45,911 bases of DNA from Planctomycetota bacterium (GTDB lineage: Bacteria > Planctomycetota > UBA1135 > UBA2386). The notes beneath the pieces were generated by a model, which was not told the DNA's origin, made no database searches, and was given only the letters and a program-made list of their open reading frames with translations. Below, one piece after another: positions 41,948-45,911 of the stretch; position 1 is the first letter of the stretch; each line of letters begins with the position of its first letter. The translations under genes and the position numbers were made by a program. The stretch spans positions 70,908-116,818 of the forward strand of contig JAJFFD010000210.1 in NCBI GenBank assembly GCA_021776805.1, written 5' to 3'.

Positions 41948-43804
41948 ATGTTCATCACCAGGAAGATCGGCCCGCTCCTCCGCGGCAAGCTCACCAAGAA
42001 TCAGGTTTTCTTAGCCAGCATGCTCGGCTGCCTGCTGGGCTTCGTCCCCGGCTTCGTGCTGCCTGGTGATCTCGGCGGTGGGTTCATGCAGTCACCGGGC
42101 CTGATTCTCGGTCTGCTCTTCCTGACGCTGATCCTCAACTGCAATCTCACTCTCTTCGGCTTCACCCTGGTGTTGGCCAAGATTGTGTCCCTCGTGCTCC
42201 TGCCGGTCTCCTTCTTCATCGGCGAGATCCTGCTCGACGGACCCACCGGCGGACTCTTCGCCATGATGGTCAATGCCCCGGTGCTGGCTTGGTTCGGCCT
42301 CGAGTACTACGCCACCAGTGGCGGACTCGTGCTCGGCGCCCTGGTCGGTCTCCTCTGGGGGAGCATGCTCACCAAGGGGCTCAACGCCTTCCGACGTGTC
42401 ATGGCCGAGAAGGAGGAGAACTCGGAGTTCTACAAGAAGAACAGTGGCAAGCGCTCGACGCGGTTCTTGACCTGGCTCTTTCTCGGTAAGAAGAGCAAGA
42501 AGAGCTATCGCGAGCTCTTCGAGGCCCAGAAGAAGGGCTTTCCCCTGCGAATCACCGGCGTGGTTCTAACCGGGCTTTTCATTTTCAGCCTCTGGACCCT
42601 GCAGGCCTTCTTTGCCGGCACTGCCATCCGCACGGCGGTGCAGGGCGGACTGGAGAAGAGCAATGGTGCAACCGTGGACCTGGCCAATCTCAGTCTCGAC
42701 TTGGCCGCAGGCCAGATGACCCTCGAAGGTCTCGCCATGGCCGACCCGAACCAACTTGGCAAGGATGTGTTCCGTGCCGACAAGATGGAGATCGGACTGG
42801 GTACCAGCGCCCTTCTGCGCCGCCGGCTGGAGATCTCCGATCTCACCTCCATCGGCGCGAAGAGCGGGGCTGCTCGAGCAGAGCCCGGAGAACTCATCCC
42901 CGTTGCTGCGCCGCCAGCTCCGCCTCCTGCACCAGAGGGTGAAGAGAGCAAGACCATCGAGGACTACATCGAGGAGGCCGAGGTTTGGAAGGAGCGCCTA
43001 CAGCAAGCAAGTCGCTGGATGGAGACGGTCTTTGGCGAAAGCGAAGAGGAGGCCCCCGAAGATCGGGAAGAGCGCATCGAGTTTGAGATTCAAGAAGTCG
43101 GTCGCGCGCGCGTGGCGGCCACTCACTTGATCGAGGGCTCACCAACGCTCTTGGTGCGCAAGCTCACCCTCGAGGACGTCACCATGGAGGATGGCGAGGT
43201 CGTCGATATCCATGGGGCCAACCTTTCCAGTCACCCGCATCTGGTATCGGAACCTGCCAGCTTCTCCATCAAGTCGCGCCAGGATCGCTTTGGCCTCGAG
43301 TTGAACTTGCTGGCCGGCGAAGGCGGTGCTGCAGACGCCAAGTTCTTCCGCAAGGGCATCCTGGTGGATGACTTCGCTGGGCAGATCAAGACGGCGGGCG
43401 CGCCCCCTCTGCAGGGCGGCACCATGGACCTCGCTCTCGATGGGCGCCTGGAGTCGAAGGCGGGCAGCGTCTGGTTGGACTTGCCCCTCAACGTGACACT
43501 GCACGACACGACCCTCGCCCTGCCGAGCATGAAGCCGAGCAAGGTGGATAACTTCAGCTTGCCGCTTGGGCTGCGGGGTCCTTTGGCATCGCCGCGAATC
43601 ACGATCGATGATGATGCCCTGGTAAATGCGCTCGTGGCTTCGGGTCAAGCGGAGCTGGCCAAGCAGGTGCAAGAGCGAGCCAGCAAGTTGTTGGGTGACA
43701 AGATCCCGAAGGACCTGCTGCCTGGGGACTTGGGGGGCAAGACCGTGGATGACTTGAAGAAGGCTCTGCCGGGGGGATTGTTCGGGGGGAAGAAGAAGAA
43801 ATAG
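41948..43804 (+). CDS. Fused TIGR03546 / TIGR03545 family inner-membrane-to-envelope protein (AsmA-like)
   Basis: Residues 1-160 are a multi-helix membrane domain (LASMLGCLLGFVPGFVLPG, GLLFLTLILNCNLTLFGF, LVLLPVSFFIGEILL) like TIGR03546 proteins. After a Lys-rich loop, residues 190-618 resemble TIGR03545: one helix (ITGVVLTGLFIFSLWTLQAFF), then the AsmA-like start GATVDLANLSLDLAAGQMTL with LLRRRLEISDL. A Pro/Ala linker, a coiled segment and a beta-rich translocation-like tail follow, ending Gly/Lys-rich (GGLFGGKKKK). In many genomes the two families are neighbouring separate genes; here they are one polypeptide. AsmA-like proteins bridge the envelope and move lipid; that role is inference. 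AGAGGG precedes the ATG. Confidence 0.78.
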   Translation: MFITRKIGPLLRGKLTKNQVFLASMLGCLLGFVPGFVLPGDLGGGFMQSPGLILGLLFLTLILNCNLTLFGFTLVLAKIVSLVLLPVSFFIGEILLDGPTGGLFAMMVNAPVLAWFGLEYYATSGGLVLGALVGLLWGSMLTKGLNAFRRVMAEKEENSEFYKKNSGKRSTRFLTWLFLGKKSKKSYRELFEAQKKGFPLRITGVVLTGLFIFSLWTLQAFFAGTAIRTAVQGGLEKSNGATVDLANLSLDLAAGQMTLEGLAMADPNQLGKDVFRADKMEIGLGTSALLRRRLEISDLTSIGAKSGAARAEPGELIPVAAPPAPPPAPEGEESKTIEDYIEEAEVWKERLQQASRWMETVFGESEEEAPEDREERIEFEIQEVGRARVAATHLIEGSPTLLVRKLTLEDVTMEDGEVVDIHGANLSSHPHLVSEPASFSIKSRQDRFGLELNLLAGEGGAADAKFFRKGILVDDFAGQIKTAGAPPLQGGTMDLALDGRLESKAGSVWLDLPLNVTLHDTTLALPSMKPSKVDNFSLPLGLRGPLASPRITIDDDALVNALVASGQAELAKQVQERASKLLGDKIPKDLLPGDLGGKTVDDLKKALPGGLFGGKKKK

Positions 43805-43806
43805 GT

Positions 43807-43821
43807 GGGGGGACAGCCCCC
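43807..43821. other. Short G/C hairpin after the TIGR03545/46 fusion gene
   Basis: GGGGGG (43807-43812) and CCCCC (43817-43821) pair around ACAG, two bases after the stop. No T-run follows, so termination would be inefficient. It may only mark the gene end. Confidence 0.35.
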
Positions 43822-43861
43822 GCTTGCCTGCGTATCCTGACCCCTCTACCAGGGAGGTGGT

Positions 43862-45016
43862 ATGGGATGGATTGAAAGAGCGGCATGGTTCGCCGCCTGT
43901 GCTTCGGTTCTCGCGATTCTCGTCAGCGACGTTTCGCGGGCGAGTGAGCGTGCAAGCGCTGGCGACTCGATTTTCTGGTCGGGCGAGATCACCAGGATTC
44001 TCTCCTTCTTGGAGAGTGAGGAGACGAAGGACGGTTTCGAGGAAGGAATCCGGGACCGTATCAGTCGCGAGCAGAACGCTCTCGAATCCTATGTTCGTGA
44101 GGTCGGGGGTCAGGCTCTCTTCGAGACAGCCCTCGGCATGCTCGAGACCGGGAATGACAAGGAGCGTCTTCGCGCGCAGCTCATTCTGCAGAAGTTTGAA
44201 GACATCCCTGGACCTGTTCTGCGGCGCCTTGCCAAGTCTGAGAGTCGCGAACAGCGTATGTGGTCGCAGTTAGCAGGGAATGGGGAGATCGACAAGTACA
44301 CGCTGACGAACGATTCGGAACTGCTGCGCCGGCTCCCAGAGGGTGTTCCCGACCCCTTCATTCAGGTGGCCGATGAGTACCGCCGGATGATCTCGATTCC
44401 GGAAGAGGAGCTCGAACCAAGAAACTTCCCGGAGGGGTACTTGGAAAGCTATATAGAAACCTTCCTGCCATTGATGCCGGAATTCTGGCGGGCGATTCCA
44501 TGGGATGCGAGGCGACTCGTTGACTTCGCAGGTGATGGCATCGACGAGCTCGTGACTCTCGTGGACTTCCCAGCGGGTTGGGGGCGAGGTCGCCGGGTAT
44601 TTAGCATCCTGCAGCGTGACTCGCAGGAGGGGCCCTGGAAAGTTGCTTATCTCACAGTGCATGACCAGGCCTTGAGCGATCCCCGCTATGTGCTTGCCGA
44701 CTTCGATGCGGACGGGCTCCCTGAACTGGTAATGAGTGGCATGCTGATCGGTGGCTGGGTTTGGGAGCAGATGTGGATCTTCAACGAGCACTCCCTCGAG
44801 AAGCCGCTGGAACTGACGGCGCGAGCTGTCTTCGCGTTGCAGGATCCCCAGACCGGGCAGGCCCAGTTCGTCGAGATGTCAGCCTACAATCCGACAGGGG
44901 GTGGGAAGGCCGGATACCTAACCACCGCGATCGGATCTGTCTGTCATGTTCATCAGCTGGGCAGCGGCCGAGATTCAGAGCTGGTGCGTGTCTATACCCG
45001 CAAGTCAGCCTGGTAG
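43862..45016 (+). CDS. Secreted hypothetical protein with FG-GAP-like calcium loops
   Basis: A strong ribosome-binding site (GGGAGGTGG) precedes ATG 43862. The signal peptide is MGWIERAAWFAACASVLAIL, cleaved near SRA. Residues of about 35-190 are helical and charged (EITRILSFLESEETKDGFEEGI, ALGMLETGNDKERLRAQLILQKF), with a HEAT-like pattern. The C-terminal part has two Asp-rich VCBS-type turns (VDFAGDGIDELVTLVDF, LADFDADGLPELVMSG) and beta strands. It is not recognised as a known family and is presumably periplasmic or extracellular. It may share a transcript with the upstream membrane gene. Confidence 0.72.
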   Translation: MGWIERAAWFAACASVLAILVSDVSRASERASAGDSIFWSGEITRILSFLESEETKDGFEEGIRDRISREQNALESYVREVGGQALFETALGMLETGNDKERLRAQLILQKFEDIPGPVLRRLAKSESREQRMWSQLAGNGEIDKYTLTNDSELLRRLPEGVPDPFIQVADEYRRMISIPEEELEPRNFPEGYLESYIETFLPLMPEFWRAIPWDARRLVDFAGDGIDELVTLVDFPAGWGRGRRVFSILQRDSQEGPWKVAYLTVHDQALSDPRYVLADFDADGLPELVMSGMLIGGWVWEQMWIFNEHSLEKPLELTARAVFALQDPQTGQAQFVEMSAYNPTGGGKAGYLTTAIGSVCHVHQLGSGRDSELVRVYTRKSAW

Positions 45017-45080
45017 GCAGAGGCAATCCCTAGCCCCCAGTGTTAGCCTCCCAGGCCTCCCTCACCTCCTTCCTGCAAGC

Positions 45081-45911
45081 ATGAGCAAGACCGCGACCGA
45101 CCCCCTCCTCAAGTGGCGCTCCGAGTTCGAGATCTCCGAGTCCTGCAACTACCTCATCAGCAATTCCCTCGGTGCCATGCCCAAGCGCACTCGCAGTCGC
45201 CTGGGCGAATACATGGACGAATGGAATGTCCGCGGCGTGCGCGCCTGGGGCGACAATTGGTGGGACCTGCAGTTCGAAGTTGCCGACGACATTGCGGCCA
45301 TTCTCGGTGCTGACCCGAACACGGTTTCCATGCACCAGAACGTGGCCATGGCCAGCCAGGCCATCATGTCCTGTTTCAGCTTCGATGGGCCGCGCAACAA
45401 GATCGTCTACAGCGATCTCAACTTCCCCTCGGTCATGTACCTCTATGAGGCGCAGAAGGAGCGGGGTGCCGAAGTGGTTCGCGTGCCCAGCGACGATGGC
45501 ATTCGCATCGATTTGGCGCGGTTGCTGGCGGCAATCGACGAGAGGACTTTGCTTGTGCCCATCAGCCACGTGCTCTTCCGGTCTTCGTACATTCAGGATG
45601 CCAAGGCCATCGCCGACCGCGCTCGCGAGGTCGGCGCCTTCTTGATTCTGGATGTCTTTCAGTCCGTGGGAGCTGTCCCGCTAAAGCTGAAAGAATGGGG
45701 TGTGCATGCGGCGGTGGGTGGCGCCCTGAAGTACGTCTGCGGTGGGCCGGGCAATTGCTTTTTGTACGTTGCCCCCGAGTTCCACGACAAGTTGACGCCG
45801 ACCTTCACCGGTTGGTGTGCTCACAAGGAGGCCTTTCTCTTCAAGACCGATGGTCACAACTATCGTGATGGGGGCGGACGCTTTCTCAATGGCACTCCGA
45901 ATGTGCCGGCC
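45081..45911 (+). CDS. Class V PLP-dependent aminotransferase / kynureninase-like, 3'-truncated
   Basis: The ATG at 45081 opens a frame that continues in phase through the window end (277 codons). The fold-type I class V pattern is clear: an N-terminal SNSLGAMPKRTRSRLGEYMDEW with WGDNWW, a VSMHQNVAMASQAIMS cofactor-phosphate region, the PLP-ring aspartate in LILDVFQSVGAVPL near residue 191, and the Schiff-base lysine K217 in GGALKYVCGGPGNCFLYV. The CGGPG after the lysine is kynureninase-like (kynureninase has KWLCGGPG). The activity could be kynureninase, cysteine desulfurase-like or a related lyase. The missing C-terminal domain leaves this open. Confidence 0.85.
   Translation, partial: MSKTATDPLLKWRSEFEISESCNYLISNSLGAMPKRTRSRLGEYMDEWNVRGVRAWGDNWWDLQFEVADDIAAILGADPNTVSMHQNVAMASQAIMSCFSFDGPRNKIVYSDLNFPSVMYLYEAQKERGAEVVRVPSDDGIRIDLARLLAAIDERTLLVPISHVLFRSSYIQDAKAIADRAREVGAFLILDVFQSVGAVPLKLKEWGVHAAVGGALKYVCGGPGNCFLYVAPEFHDKLTPTFTGWCAHKEAFLFKTDGHNYRDGGGRFLNGTPNVPA

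Overview
The window is about 46 kb of GC-rich, densely packed bacterial chromosome. It looks like a free-living aerobic Gram-negative bacterium, most likely of the Planctomycetota. The taxon is an inference from gene content: a chaperonin with an acidic tail instead of the usual GGM tail, many large secreted proteins with FG-GAP, carboxypeptidase-regulatory and lamin-tail domains, paired M16 peptidases, and frequent TTG starts that overlap the preceding TGA. I see no rRNA, tRNA, CRISPR array, insertion sequence, integrase or phage gene.

Layout. 1-2.8 kb: the 3' part of rsmD, a secreted lamin-tail protein, a 59-residue protein and a secreted TPR protein. 2.9-6.9 kb: a tight haem A / terminal oxidase assembly operon (ctaA, ctaB, a two-gene ABC-2 transporter, DUF420/CtaM). 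6.9-12.2 kb: a YchJ-like protein and an SbcD/SbcC (YhaO/YhaN-like) pair whose ATPase has a transmembrane hairpin, no zinc-hook CxxC and a long C-terminal extension. 12.2-14.2 kb: a CAP-like secreted protein overlapping tail-to-tail with a beta-barrel lipoprotein. 14.4-18.8 kb: manA, rluB and a coupled M16 pair (one catalytic, one with a degenerate zinc site). 18.8-25.2 kb: an AI-2E family permease, an ArsM-like methyltransferase, a type I phosphodiesterase-like protein, a selenocysteine-containing thioredoxin-like protein and an M61 peptidase. 25.3-28.4 kb: groEL and groES, a CheY-like receiver and an acidic zinc-ribbon protein. 28.5-32.7 kb: three plus-strand genes (membrane protein, toroid/lyase-like protein, TPR protein). 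32.7-41 kb: a minus-strand block of secreted proteins, including two di-haem cytochrome peroxidase-like proteins in tandem with a metzincin lipoprotein. 41-45.9 kb: cutC, a fused TIGR03546/TIGR03545 envelope protein, a secreted unknown and a truncated class V PLP enzyme.

The most striking item is at 22.65-23.59 kb. A thioredoxin-fold gene is interrupted by one in-frame TGA exactly where the first cysteine of a CxxC motif belongs, giving UxxC. It is followed at the right distance by a two-part hairpin with GGU in the apical loop, like a bacterial SECIS. An automatic annotation would split it into an 81-codon fragment and a truncated protein. Read through, it is a 313-residue exported selenoprotein, which implies that the organism has the Sec machinery (selA, selB, selC, selD) elsewhere.

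Several divergent intergenic regions carry clean inverted repeats (1672-1689, 14353-14383, 14411-14422, 28373/28478), and a cluster of TGTCA/TGACA half-sites lies at 27965-28011. These are candidate operators. No intergenic stretch exceeds 300 bases.
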